DNA of 64,000 bases from Chryseobacterium sp. JJR-5R (GCF_034047335.1 NZ_CP139137.1:3224001-3288000), one strand, 5' to 3'. Positions 43,103-51,994 are shown, numbered from the stretch's first letter. Made by a program: numbers and translations. Notes: generated by a model from the sequence alone, not told the origin.

Positions 43103-45481
43103 ATGAAAAATACCATTTTATTTATCCTGATGCTTGTTTCAGGAATTACACAGGCGCAGATCTTATTGAAAGGGAAAGTAAAAGATGCCGAAGGCCACCT
43201 GCTGGATGCCGTAACGGTAACTTTATTAAAGGATCATAAACAAGTGGCGTCTGCCTTTTCCGATCTGGGAAATTTCAGTATGAGCCTGCCGGATCCCGGA
43301 AGCTATACACTGACAGCAACACTAACGGGATACCAGCCTGTAGAAATGGCTGTACAGGTTCCGGAAGAACAGTTGGTGTTGGTGATCACCATGAAGAAAA
43401 GCGAGCATGTATTGCAGGAAGTTACCATCACACAACGAAAACCGCTGATTGAAAGGAAGATCGACCGCGTCAGCTTTAATGTGGAAAACAGCATTACGGC
43501 TTCCGGCGGAAGTGCCTGGGAAGCCCTGACCAAAACACCTGGCGTTCAGGTGGGCACGGACAATTCGGTGACTGCCAACCGTAAAAATGTCCGGATTTAT
43601 CTGGATGGCAAACCGTTACAGCTATCCGGGGACGACCTGTCTCATTATCTCCAGGGAATGCCGTCTGACCAGGTAGCCCAAATTGAGATTTTCTCTAATC
43701 CGCCTGCCCGGTTTGATGCGGAAGGGGCTTCGGTAATTAATATCTTAACTAAAAAATCCAAAAAACAAGGCTTTAACCTAAGCCTGAACAGCGGCCTGAC
43801 TCAGGGCACCTACACCGGCTATACCGGGAATGCCACCTTTAACTATCGCAAAAACAGATGGAATGTTTACGGAAGCTATGGCTTTATCCACCGCCATAAT
43901 TTTCAGGACCACAATATTTTCATCAATTACGGGAACTCGTTATGGAGCGGCATGAACCGCACTGCTGTTGACTCTGACAACCATGCATACCGTCTGGGTA
44001 TAGATTATCAGGTTGCCGATAACCAGGTCTTAGGGTTCCTTATCACCGGAAACAACAGGAAAGGCGGATCTGAAGGGCATCCCGTAACCCGGATTACCGA
44101 TCAGGCCATGAAGCTGGATTCTATTCTGAATACAGACAATTATGCTTCCACATTCGGGAATCAGTATACTTATAATCTCAATTATAACCTGAAGCTTGAT
44201 TCCGCAAAAAGCAGCCTGAATATCGATGTGGATTACTCACCTTACCGGACCGGCATCAAATCTTTTGCGGATAATGCTTCATTTCTCCCTGACGGAACCC
44301 GGACTGCCAATGCCTTCCATATCTATACACCCAGTTCACAGCAGATCGGGATTTTTTCGGGAAAAGCCGATTATCATTTTAAAACCGGCAAAGGCATGGA
44401 TGTAAGCTCGGGCATCAGGTACAGCAGCACCCAAAGCACCAATATATTTGACTATTTTAACCGTGACGGATCAGTATTCACCGCTGTGGAAGCCAATAAT
44501 AATCATTTTAAATACCGGGAACATACCGCAGCGGTCTATACCAGCGTATCGGGAACTCTGGGAAAATGGATTCTGCAGGGAGGCCTGCGTGGTGAGCTGA
44601 CCCGTACCAACGGTTATTCCATCACCCTTAATCAGATGAACAAAAGGAATTATTTTAAACTGTTCCCTACTTTATTCGTTCAGTACAAACTGAATGACGA
44701 TCATGAGTTCCAGCTTAATTATGCCTACCGTATCGAGCGCCCGGAATACAGCCGCCTGAATCCGGCAAAACGGTTTTCGTCGCCTTACAGTGTGTATGTC
44801 GGCAACCCTGCGCTGCAGCCGGCTTTTGTCCACAATGTTGAATTAGGCTATACGTATAAACAGAAATATAATGTGACGGCTTATTATACCCTTACCCATG
44901 ATGTTTTCACCAATATCAATGTGCAGGATAACCAGACCAAGATCTATTACGGCACGCAGGCCAATCTGGGATTAAGCGTAATCGCAGGCCTCCGTTTATC
45001 AGCACCTTTCCAGCCTGCATCGTGGTGGGACATCAATGTATTGGCAGATTTCTATCTGCAAAGGGAAAAGTCTGCATATTTATCCGGATCTTATGATTAT
45101 CACCTTCCTTCATTTTCCGGTACGCTGAGCCAGTCTTTTACCATTAATAAAGAAAAAGGATTAAAAGCGGAAATCAACGGAACCTACAACGGGCCCGGAA
45201 TTCAGGGGATTTACAGAGCCCGTTCCAATTCGCAGGTGGATGCAGGGATCAGGATGAATGCTTTCGGCGGAAAGGGTACCCTTCGGCTGGCCGTAAGCGA
45301 TATCTTCAACACCAATAATAATTTTGTGAAGATCAATTACCAGGACCAGCAAAGCAGCTTCTTCCACCAAGTGGAAAGCCGGTTTGTCACCTTCAGCCTG
45401 CTGTACCGCTTGGGTAAAAATGTGGCGGCTTCCAGAACCCGTACCACTGCCAGTGAAGAGGAAAGAAAACGGGCACAATAG
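43103..45481 (+). CDS. Outer-membrane beta-barrel protein (TonB-dependent receptor-like)
   Basis: A 792-residue outer-membrane protein. The signal peptide is MKNTILFILMLVSGITQAQ. A carboxypeptidase-regulatory-like beta-sandwich (KGKVKDAEGHLLDAVTVTLL) covers about residues 20-95, a plug domain follows (SGGSAWEALTKTPGVQVGTDNSVTANRKNVRIYLDGKPL and RFDAEGASVINILTKKSKKQG), and then an outer-membrane beta-barrel family 3 region to the end. The usual TonB box and the SusC architecture are not evident. The C-terminal tail is basic. It is divergent from the kinase/regulator operon and preceded by phased TTAAC repeats, so it is very likely controlled by that system. The ligand is unknown. Confidence 0.9.
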   Translation: MKNTILFILMLVSGITQAQILLKGKVKDAEGHLLDAVTVTLLKDHKQVASAFSDLGNFSMSLPDPGSYTLTATLTGYQPVEMAVQVPEEQLVLVITMKKSEHVLQEVTITQRKPLIERKIDRVSFNVENSITASGGSAWEALTKTPGVQVGTDNSVTANRKNVRIYLDGKPLQLSGDDLSHYLQGMPSDQVAQIEIFSNPPARFDAEGASVINILTKKSKKQGFNLSLNSGLTQGTYTGYTGNATFNYRKNRWNVYGSYGFIHRHNFQDHNIFINYGNSLWSGMNRTAVDSDNHAYRLGIDYQVADNQVLGFLITGNNRKGGSEGHPVTRITDQAMKLDSILNTDNYASTFGNQYTYNLNYNLKLDSAKSSLNIDVDYSPYRTGIKSFADNASFLPDGTRTANAFHIYTPSSQQIGIFSGKADYHFKTGKGMDVSSGIRYSSTQSTNIFDYFNRDGSVFTAVEANNNHFKYREHTAAVYTSVSGTLGKWILQGGLRGELTRTNGYSITLNQMNKRNYFKLFPTLFVQYKLNDDHEFQLNYAYRIERPEYSRLNPAKRFSSPYSVYVGNPALQPAFVHNVELGYTYKQKYNVTAYYTLTHDVFTNINVQDNQTKIYYGTQANLGLSVIAGLRLSAPFQPASWWDINVLADFYLQREKSAYLSGSYDYHLPSFSGTLSQSFTINKEKGLKAEINGTYNGPGIQGIYRARSNSQVDAGIRMNAFGGKGTLRLAVSDIFNTNNNFVKINYQDQQSSFFHQVESRFVTFSLLYRLGKNVAASRTRTTASEEERKRAQ

Positions 45482-45544
45482 TTCGTTTTTATAATCTGAA
45501 TAAGAAACTCTGGATATTGATGACCTCCAGAGTTGACTGCTTAA

Positions 45545-45578
45545 GTAAGCGTTGAAATGTTTACATTTTTCGGCGCTT
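45545..45578 (+). terminator. Possible terminator after the barrel gene
   Basis: AAGCG...AAATG pairs with CATTT...CGCTT around a short loop, followed by GCTTTT. A weaker hairpin with AACTCTGG/CCAGAGTT stems precedes it at 45506-45534. Neither is strong. Confidence 0.35.
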
Positions 45579-45700
45579 GCTTTTACAAAACGGACATCTG
45601 ATGAAAATTTGCTGTGTAAATCTCTGTACCTTTTGCAGCCTAAAAATTTATGACAGCCCGGTTAATCTGAACTGACAGAAACTTCATTCTTCCCATTGTT

Positions 45701-45880
45701 TTAGCAGGGTTTTAAAAGTTGTTCTTGATTTGTGAAATCATCTGTTTGAAGAATTTTACCATCATTATTAAAGGTTACGATTTCATCAAATCTGTAATTT
45801 ACGTCATTTATATTTTGAGTTCCTATCAATCTGTATCAAACCATGATTATATTCAGGAAAATAGTGGATCTACTAATTTA
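45701..45880 (-). pseudogene. C-terminal remnant of a small lipoprotein-like gene, frameshifted
   Basis: Two minus-strand frames join into one protein tail: YFPEYNHGLIQI and, after a one-base shift, GTQNINDVNYRFDEIVTFNN, then DGKILQTDDFTNQEQLLKPC and a stop. There is no start codon; the upstream end coincides with the boundary of the IS remnant near 45885. It may be the missing tail of the lipoprotein ORF at 46502-46753, separated from it by the IS material. That link is an inference. Confidence 0.5.
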
Positions 45881-45921
45881 GCGTCCAGTAAAAGTTAAGC
45901 ATAAAACCTTAATTTTACTTT

Positions 45922-46147
45922 ATGAAACGAGAGCGAAAAACCTACGATCCTGCTTTTGAGACCAAAGCCGTTCACTTGAGCAATGAGCGGAGTAATATCT
46001 CAGAACTCGCACGAGAACTGGGAATCGCAGTCACACTACTTTACAAATGGCGCAAAGAGTACGAAGAATTTGGGGAAGGTAGCTTTCCAGGGAATGTCAA
46101 TTTAAAACTTACACCCGAACAGGAAAAAATCCACGAACCAGAGATTA
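45922..46147 (+). mobile_element. Truncated IS3-family orfA transposase gene
   Basis: Encodes the N-terminal ~75 residues of an IS3-type OrfA: MKRERKTYDPAFETKAVHLS, then a helix-turn-helix (ELARELGIAVTLLYKWRKEY) and GSFPGNVNLKLTPEQEKI. After that the frame runs into unrelated sequence belonging to a second IS fragment on the other strand. No orfB is present. The element's left end is probably near 45885 (the sequence GCGTCCAGTAAAAGTTAAGC precedes the ATG). Non-functional. Confidence 0.75.
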
Positions 46148-46394
46148 CATCTTTCATCACCACATTTTCAAGAGTAAGTTCCGCTACGTTTTTTTTGTGT
46201 TGAGAAAGTTCCTTTTTAAGTTCTTTCATCTTCGAGAGTTGCCCAACATCCAAACCGCCATATTTGCTCTTCCATTTATAAAATGTGGGTTAGCTGATAC
46301 CGTGTTCCCGGCAAATCTCGTTCACCGTTTTCCCTTGATTTTGATCAGATAAAATCTTAATGATCTGAACTTCTGAAAATTTACTGTTTTTCAT
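46138..46394 (-). mobile_element. Second truncated IS3-family orfA, with internal stop
   Basis: From the ATG at 46394 the minus strand reads MKNSKFSEVQIIKILSDQNQ, then GKTVNEICREHGIS, a TAA stop at 46290-46292 (where the family has glutamine, ISQPTFYKWK), then PTFYKWKSKYGGLDVGQLSK and ELTLENVVMKDVI at the junction. It belongs to a different IS3 subgroup than the plus-strand fragment it faces. The outer end lies near 46440 (a CCTAAAAACCGGATCATT stretch on the minus strand). No orfB is present. Confidence 0.75.
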
Positions 46395-46501
46395 TGTCTT
46401 CCAAATTTAAAAACTATATTTTTAAATGATCCGGTTTTTAGGAAAGATTACACTGTACGTGGCGGTATAATATTTTGACAACTGCGTTTTTTATACAGTA
46501 T

Positions 46502-46753
46502 TTACTGCATTTTTAGTATAGGGATAATTAGTAATCTATAACCATTTTTATAAAACTTCAATCCTCTATTTTTATTATTTAACGTTGCACTCAGATTGTC
46601 TAAATATGGGTCATCCGTCATGACGAAAGAATAAAACGCAGTAATATCAATGAGATCATAAGTACTGTTATCAATACAGGAAGTGGGTTGTGAGAAGTTC
46701 GCACAATTTAAAAACATGATGACAAAAATACTTATTGTTATCAGCTTTAACAT
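46502..46753 (-). CDS. Short lipoprotein, possibly truncated by the adjacent IS
   Basis: 83 codons from a good ATG. MLKLITISIFVIMFLNCANF has a lipobox cysteine at residue 17, then a hydrophilic stretch (DLIDITAFYSFVMTDDPYLD) and an end in FYKNGYRLLIIPILKMQ. The protein stops about 50 bp before the IS boundary. The tail of a similar-sized protein is found on the other side of the IS material in the same orientation, so this may be the N-terminal half of one disrupted gene. No known family. Confidence 0.5.
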   Translation of the reverse strand: MLKLITISIFVIMFLNCANFSQPTSCIDNSTYDLIDITAFYSFVMTDDPYLDNLSATLNNKNRGLKFYKNGYRLLIIPILKMQ

Positions 46754-46814
46754 CCATTATGGGATTTGATTATTTTGATGAATATCAACAAAAGGCGAAA
46801 CACCTTGATTTTGA

Positions 46815-48317
46815 TTACTTTTGAGGATATTTTTTAAGCCATTCCAGATATTTTTCCTTTAAAAATATATTTCCGTCTTTTCTGTATTCCGGAGTAGATG
46901 CTGTAAAATGATCTCCGGGATAGTAAGCAAATTTAAAATTTGAATTCAGTTTTTTCATTTCCGTTTCTAAAGCGTAAACAGATTTATCTAAAAAGAAATT
47001 GTCTTGATTACCCACTGCAACCCTTACTTTACCGTCTAAATCATTCTTTAAAGATGTCCAGTTTTCCTTTAAAAAGGCAGCAATATCATATTTTTTCCAG
47101 TTTGCAAATACAGACTTATCAATATTTCCTGTGATTGGATCACACAATCTTTCAGGCGATCCATCTCTCCCTTTCTTACTAAAAACAGAATTAAAAGAAT
47201 TGAGTTGCTCGCCGCGATAAATTACATTTTCGATTTGAAAAATATCTTTCATTTTCATCCAGGGAATATTTCCTGCAACTGAAGATAATAACCTCGGGGT
47301 GAGATCATTTTCATAAAACATATTTACATCACTGTATAAATTTATTTTTTGAAAATTTTCGAAATTTACAGGATCTGGCGAACTGGCGAAACAAGCAGCA
47401 AATATCTTTGGGTAATGGGTCTGAAGCCATAAGGAAGACCAACCGCCACTGCTATGACCGGTAAGCAGTCTTGCACCATTACATCTATAGCTCTTTTCCA
47501 AAATGGGTATAAATTCTTTTACTAAAGCTTCTCCCCAAGGTCCGTTATTATCGCTGTTAGCATACACAGAATGTCCTAATTTGCAATTGCCATCCAGAAA
47601 AACTTTTATAACAGGAATATTTTCAAGTGGGGTCGTTGGTAGATTACTTCCGGAAAAGTAATGATAATCTGCTCCATAGCCAAAAATTGTAAATAAAACA
47701 GGGAACTTGCTGTTTGGTTCTGTAAAATATTCTACAGGTAAAACCACCGCGGCATCTACTGTCATTGGTGTTCTTTGAAAATTGCTCAGTAAAACAGATG
47801 GCACTTTCAGTTCTTTCACATACTGGGTACTGGTAAAAGTTTTTGCCGGAACAATTTCTGTAGCGCTAATTTTAATGATTTCAGAATAATTTTTGGTCAA
47901 TATTATCTTTCTACTTTTACTAAATAAATTCCCGGCACTTTCTGAAATCTGCCTTCCACCAAGATTTCTGTCCCAAACAATTTGTACATAATACTCTCCG
48001 CGCTCAATGTCTGAAAGAGTTTTAGGGTAAGAAACTGCATCATCGCCGATTAGAAAAGAATCTCCAGCTTTTAGATTTTTAACTGATTTTCGAAAACAGG
48101 GAAATAGATCAACTCCAATAGCGCCATTTTTTGGTTCTTGATTATATTTCGAGAGGTAAACAATTACATTTCCCGTAAAGTTATCATCATATACTGACGG
48201 GGAATAACTTACTTCAAATGTTTGCGCAAAACTTTGTGCGAAGGAAAAGCTAAATAGAAAAATTAGTAATAATTTTTCTTTAGATCCTAGTTTAAAAATT
48301 AATTTGATTTTTGGCAT
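46815..48317 (-). CDS. Exported esterase-family alpha/beta hydrolase
   Basis: A 500-residue protein with a signal peptide (to about SFAQSFAQ). An N-terminal beta-domain covers about residues 30-190. A putative-esterase (esterase D/feruloyl type) alpha/beta-hydrolase domain follows: KFPVLFTIFGYGADYH (oxyanion region), NSDNNGPWGEALVKEFIPILEKSY, the nucleophile elbow LLTGHSSGGWSS near residues 283-294, and the histidine in YYPGDHFTASTPEY close to the C-terminus. The substrate could be an acylated carbohydrate or a siderophore; no neighbour decides it. It lies in the decayed accessory zone but is intact. Confidence 0.85.
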   Translation of the reverse strand: MPKIKLIFKLGSKEKLLLIFLFSFSFAQSFAQTFEVSYSPSVYDDNFTGNVIVYLSKYNQEPKNGAIGVDLFPCFRKSVKNLKAGDSFLIGDDAVSYPKTLSDIERGEYYVQIVWDRNLGGRQISESAGNLFSKSRKIILTKNYSEIIKISATEIVPAKTFTSTQYVKELKVPSVLLSNFQRTPMTVDAAVVLPVEYFTEPNSKFPVLFTIFGYGADYHYFSGSNLPTTPLENIPVIKVFLDGNCKLGHSVYANSDNNGPWGEALVKEFIPILEKSYRCNGARLLTGHSSGGWSSLWLQTHYPKIFAACFASSPDPVNFENFQKINLYSDVNMFYENDLTPRLLSSVAGNIPWMKMKDIFQIENVIYRGEQLNSFNSVFSKKGRDGSPERLCDPITGNIDKSVFANWKKYDIAAFLKENWTSLKNDLDGKVRVAVGNQDNFFLDKSVYALETEMKKLNSNFKFAYYPGDHFTASTPEYRKDGNIFLKEKYLEWLKKYPQK

Positions 48318-48468
48318 AAAACATACATTTTAGTTTATATGATTTAAATTTAAGACAATTATCAAACAGGGATTATTACATCTTATCTATAAAAATTGAC
48401 TGCAATCTCTCCATTTAGTCTAAATATTTCGCCACGAAATTCGATACCGCTTTTCAATTGAATAAATT

Positions 48469-48484
48469 ATCGTTTTGTGAGATT
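48469..48484 (+). repeat. Interspersed repeat, copy 2 (one mismatch)
   Basis: ATCGTTTTGTGAGATT, downstream of the NUMOD4 gene. Together with copy 3 it brackets that gene in direct orientation. Confidence 0.6.
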
Positions 48485-48527
48485 TTATTTCTTATACCTG
48501 GAATGAAAGTCAGGTCTGTCACAATTT

Positions 48528-49700
48528 CTATACTTTTTTTTTCAGCACATAATTAGCCGGATGCAGTGAGAGTTTTGACAGATCAATATTCCACAAAGGA
48601 TTACTCTGATTTACAATCATCAAATTTCTATCTGATAAATCAAACTTTTCTACAAAACAGAAATAGAGCAATTTACTCATTACAACCTTAACATATTTTC
48701 CTTCATTACTTAATGTACAGGATAGAGAATACGTTCTTTCATTATTTATAATCAATTTTTGGGATAATACTTTTTCCTGCAAAAACATAACCCTTCCTTT
48801 TGTAATCCACCCACTTAAGCGTTTTACCCTGCCTTTATTAGATATGACGAATCGAGATTCAAAACCGGGAATTGGAACTGGAACCCAGTACTCTCCAAGA
48901 ATATCCTTAACTGATAAATTAAAACAAGGCGGTGGATTCTTTTTATCAATCTTGGGCCTGCCGAGCTTCTCCCAAAGATATTTATTAAGTAAACCATTTG
49001 AGATATCTGAAGTCCTGACCATGTAAAAATCCTCTTTTCCCGGTAGATTATCACGTAAAAACCATCGAAATGTTCCTGCTGTCAGGTTTTTTTTATTGAT
49101 AACATCCATAATGCTTTCGCAAGCAATTCCCAATTTTTCTTCTATTGCATATATGCTTTCAAAACTAGCAACAAACGCTCCTTCTACAGTATATTGACTA
49201 ACGGGCTTCAAGTAATCAATATGCGAGTTTTTTGATCGATCCGTACGAAAGGTAATATGACGTTTCTCTTTGACTGAAATTTTATCCAGATTACTACTAT
49301 GCTTATTGAATACGTTATTATCTTTATATGAAATCACATAAGAACGATCCTCAATATCAAACTTTTCAACAAAATGATAATAGACCAACCGAGCAACAGA
49401 TCTTGTATATTTTCGACCATCCAAATATAATCCACAGTTCACATTGTAGACATTCTTTTTAAGATAATTATTATACTGTTTGGTAAAAAGTAACTTCCGG
49501 ATCTTTTCCGTGACCCAATGTTCTTTTCCTAATGAGATATGAGAAAGACGACTCAAGCTTTTCACCCTTCCATAGTTGGATATTTCGTAATTTTCAAAAC
49601 CGTCAATCTGCTCCCATTTTTCATCAGGAAGATTTTCTAAGGAATAGTTGTAGAGAACTTCTTTTACATATTCATCCTCCAGTTCATGTGTCAGTTTCAT
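48528..49700 (-). CDS. NUMOD4-domain protein with degenerate HNH units
   Basis: A 390-residue protein built from two NUMOD4-HNH-like units. NUMOD4 motifs are at residues ~28-52 (KWEQIDGFENYEISNYGRVKSLSR) and ~272-298 (YWVPVPIPGFESRFVISNKGRVKRLSG). A NUMOD1-like helix-turn-helix lies between (PVSQYTVEGAFVASFESIYAIEEKLG). Where active homing endonucleases have VxHxDGNxxNN, this protein has VISYKDNNVFNKHSSNLDKI and LMIVNQSNPLWNIDLSKLSL: the catalytic histidines are gone. It probably still binds DNA but should not cut. Two direct copies of the 16-bp repeat flank the gene at 48469 and 49741, suggesting it arrived as a small mobile unit. Confidence 0.75.
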   Translation of the reverse strand: MKLTHELEDEYVKEVLYNYSLENLPDEKWEQIDGFENYEISNYGRVKSLSRLSHISLGKEHWVTEKIRKLLFTKQYNNYLKKNVYNVNCGLYLDGRKYTRSVARLVYYHFVEKFDIEDRSYVISYKDNNVFNKHSSNLDKISVKEKRHITFRTDRSKNSHIDYLKPVSQYTVEGAFVASFESIYAIEEKLGIACESIMDVINKKNLTAGTFRWFLRDNLPGKEDFYMVRTSDISNGLLNKYLWEKLGRPKIDKKNPPPCFNLSVKDILGEYWVPVPIPGFESRFVISNKGRVKRLSGWITKGRVMFLQEKVLSQKLIINNERTYSLSCTLSNEGKYVKVVMSKLLYFCFVEKFDLSDRNLMIVNQSNPLWNIDLSKLSLHPANYVLKKKV

Positions 49701-49740
49701 AAAATAAAATTTATAGAGTATCCCGAGATCTTTTCAGGTC

Positions 49741-49756
49741 ATCGTTTTTTGAGATT
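49741..49756 (+). repeat. Interspersed repeat, copy 3
   Basis: Exact ATCGTTTTTTGAGATT, 40 bp upstream of the NUMOD4 start codon. Confidence 0.6.
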
Positions 49757-49858
49757 ATTTATGTAGAAAATTCTGCTAAACGCAATAAATATTTATGATT
49801 GTTAATTATAAAGTAACATATCTTAAAATGCCCGCTTTTAAAACAATCAATAAAAAAT

Positions 49859-49882
49859 AACCTCTTAAGAGAGGTTTAATTA
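49859..49882 (-). terminator. Terminator downstream of the broken outer-membrane gene
   Basis: AACCTCT (49859-49865) pairs with AGAGGTT (49870-49876) around TAAG; on the minus strand a T-rich stretch follows. It would have served the now broken gene ending at 49906. Confidence 0.5.
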
Positions 49883-49905
49883 TTATGACATTAACAACAG
49901 GTTTT

Positions 49906-50461
49906 TTAGAAATCATATCCTATTTTAATACTTAAATCAAAAACTGCCCCGGAAGTATTGTAATCATTTCCGAAAGTTGCACCGTATCCTAAACCGGCTT
50001 TAAATTAATAATTAAATTTTTCAGCAAAATTTCTTCTAAATCCATAAGTAGGAATAATGTTGATTTGATTTTGATTAGAAAAGTTTTCGTCTTCCGTTTC
50101 AGAAATAATAAACCAATTGGGAACATAGCGAACCTGTAATCCAAAATAATTTGCAGAATTATTCTTTATATTTTTTCCCTTTTCGCTTCTCTTCTTAATA
50201 TTGTAATAATATTTTAGTTGCAAAGTTAAGGCCGGATACAATGCAAATCCTGTTTTTCCGTACGTATCGCCTCCCCAAATTGCAGGAAATAAACTTGCTT
50301 CTGCTCTTAAGATTGTTTTTCAGCGAACCTTATTTCATTATAAAGGTCAAGACCAAAAAGTCCTATTTGTACACCGGAAATATTTTTTCAACATTTGTGC
50401 TTTGAGCTTTTCCTAAAAATGTTAATAGAGAAAACGCACCTAGTAAAAATTGTTTTTCCAT
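49906..50461 (-). pseudogene. Outer-membrane protein pseudogene, two frameshifts and one nonsense codon
   Basis: From the ATG at 50461 the minus strand reads MEKQFLLGAFSLLTFLGKAQ (signal peptide). It then needs a shift to continue ISGVQIGLFGLDLYNEIRFA, a second shift into LRAEASLFPAIWGGDTYGKT and then GFALYPALTLQLKYYYNIKK and VRYVPNWFIISE, reaching NFAEKFNY and a TAA where family logic wants GAA. The same frame then continues FKAGLGYGATFGNDYNTSGA to DLSIKIGYDF and the true stop. This is the pattern of a small outer-membrane beta-barrel decayed by three lesions. No function remains. Confidence 0.8.
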
Positions 50462-50913
50462 AAAGATTATTACCATATTCTAGTTATTATTTGGTCCAAC
50501 TCATTACGTTTAATGTCTGTAATAGTAATGCAAATAATTAACTAGTTAGTGAAACAAATATAAAGATTAAAATAAGAGGTATAACTATTTTTCACACTCA
50601 ATAATTAGACTATCAATTACAATAGGTTATTATGATCATTAAACTGCTTTTAAATAAATAGCTACACTTATTATTAGCGTTTCGGAACTTTGGACTGAAG
50701 GGCTTTTATAAAGAAAAAATAGAATATGAATTTCGCCCAATTAATTTTTCATAAAATTAAAATTAAACAGTTAAATTTAACGAAAAAGTTTGACCGGCAA
50801 AAAGGAAAGCTTTTTATAATGTTTTTTTTGAGAGTTAAAATCGTCATGCATATTGTTATGGAAATGTTACGGATAGTATCATGACTGTACAATACAATTG
50901 TAAATTATTAAAA
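50462..50913. other. AT-rich upstream region of the lipoprotein gene
   Basis: Strongly AT-rich, no gene, no clear TAnnTTTG box. It may contain the promoter of the 125-residue lipoprotein gene. Confidence 0.4.
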
Positions 50914-51291
50914 ATGAAATATATTAAAATTCTTTTGTTATTTGTCGTTGTCTCTTCAGTTTCCAGTTCATGCGAGCACGTTTTGGAAGATGTTCGATTA
51001 AAAGAAGAGCAGGCAGCACAAACATCATCCTATATGGGAAGATGGATTGGAAGCTATTCGGGAAGTGAAAACGGAAGTCTTATTCTCGATATAAAGAAGA
51101 GCGGTTCTGTAGAAGTTATTAGATCGGGAAGTGCTACGCAGGATATTTATTACACCAATGTTTATGGAGGAAATATTCAGAATACTTCATCTCCAAATTC
51201 AGGATTCACATTATACGGAAATATGGAAACCCATTCCGGAACCTGGAAAATGGGAAGCAGCAGTGGAACCTGGAGTGTAACTAAACAATAG
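50914..51291 (+). CDS. Small lipoprotein of unknown function
   Basis: A 125-residue protein from MKYIKILLLFVVVSSVSSSC, with the lipobox Cys at residue 20; an ATG 11 codons upstream is rejected because it would displace the signal. The mature part is a small beta-rich domain (MGRWIGSYSGSENGSLILDI, TLYGNMETHSGTWKMGSSSG). It resembles the lipocalin-like 'extracellular glucosaminidase inhibitor' size class only in a general way; I do not recognise a family. Confidence 0.6.
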   Translation: MKYIKILLLFVVVSSVSSSCEHVLEDVRLKEEQAAQTSSYMGRWIGSYSGSENGSLILDIKKSGSVEVIRSGSATQDIYYTNVYGGNIQNTSSPNSGFTLYGNMETHSGTWKMGSSSGTWSVTKQ

Positions 51292-51637
51292 AAATTATTT
51301 AATTTGGAAATAATACCAAGATGTATTAACACTTTACCTACTTAATGAATTAAAGGAAAATATACTATCCATCATATAAGTAATGAGTTTCAATTAATTA
51401 CAGCAGGATATATTTTCAATAAATTCCGACTCTCACTATAAACAAAATAATACATAAAATTTTATAGCACTATGGAATTTATATCTTCTCAAATGGTAAA
51501 ACCTCTCCCCTAAAACAGGAAGGATTTATATTTCTGCCTGAACCTGATTAATCGTTTTTTGAGATTTTGCCTGTAGATTCTCCAATATTAATAACATATT
51601 TAGAGATTGATTTTTAATTTTTATGCTCTGCAGCTAA
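51292..51637. other. AT-rich intergenic stretch with one repeat copy
   Basis: No gene or RNA recognised. It holds repeat copy 4 at 51551-51566. Confidence 0.4.
51551..51566 (+). repeat. Interspersed repeat, copy 4
   Basis: Exact ATCGTTTTTTGAGATT, about 70 bp before the GC-rich gene remnant at 51638. Confidence 0.6.
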
Positions 51638-51838
51638 GTCTCGTTAGGAACTCCGGAACCGGTGACAATTCCTGGTCTGGCCATCGTCCTGGATATCCCA
51701 GGATCCAATCTCCCGGAACTGATCAGCTGGACGCTCTCAAGTCGTACCCCTTTAGGAAATTCTCAGGAATCGATAGTGACAGTGACCCCTGATGCGTCTA
51801 GTGTCAAGGGTATCTCTGTAGCAAATATCCGGTCCTAA
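51638..51838 (+). pseudogene. GC-rich gene remnant without start codon
   Basis: 66 open codons between a TAA at 51635 and a TAA at 51836 with a protein-like composition: VSLGTPEPVTIPGLAIVLDI, then PGSNLPELISWTLSSRTPLG, then SIVTVTPDASSVKGISVANI. The base composition is much richer in G and C than the surrounding AT-rich DNA. No start codon and no known family; I read it as the tail of a lost gene. Confidence 0.45.
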
Positions 51839-51994
51839 TCAGTTGATTATTTTTGCCTTGGTTAATTTTTACAAGATGTACGTTTTGGAACGATCATTCT
51901 TTTCTCAATCCATCCTGATATTCTGATACCTGGCGGTATTAGGGAAGTGCCTCCAGAAGGTTGGAAGAAGCTTCCAGAGAGGCCACGAAACAAT

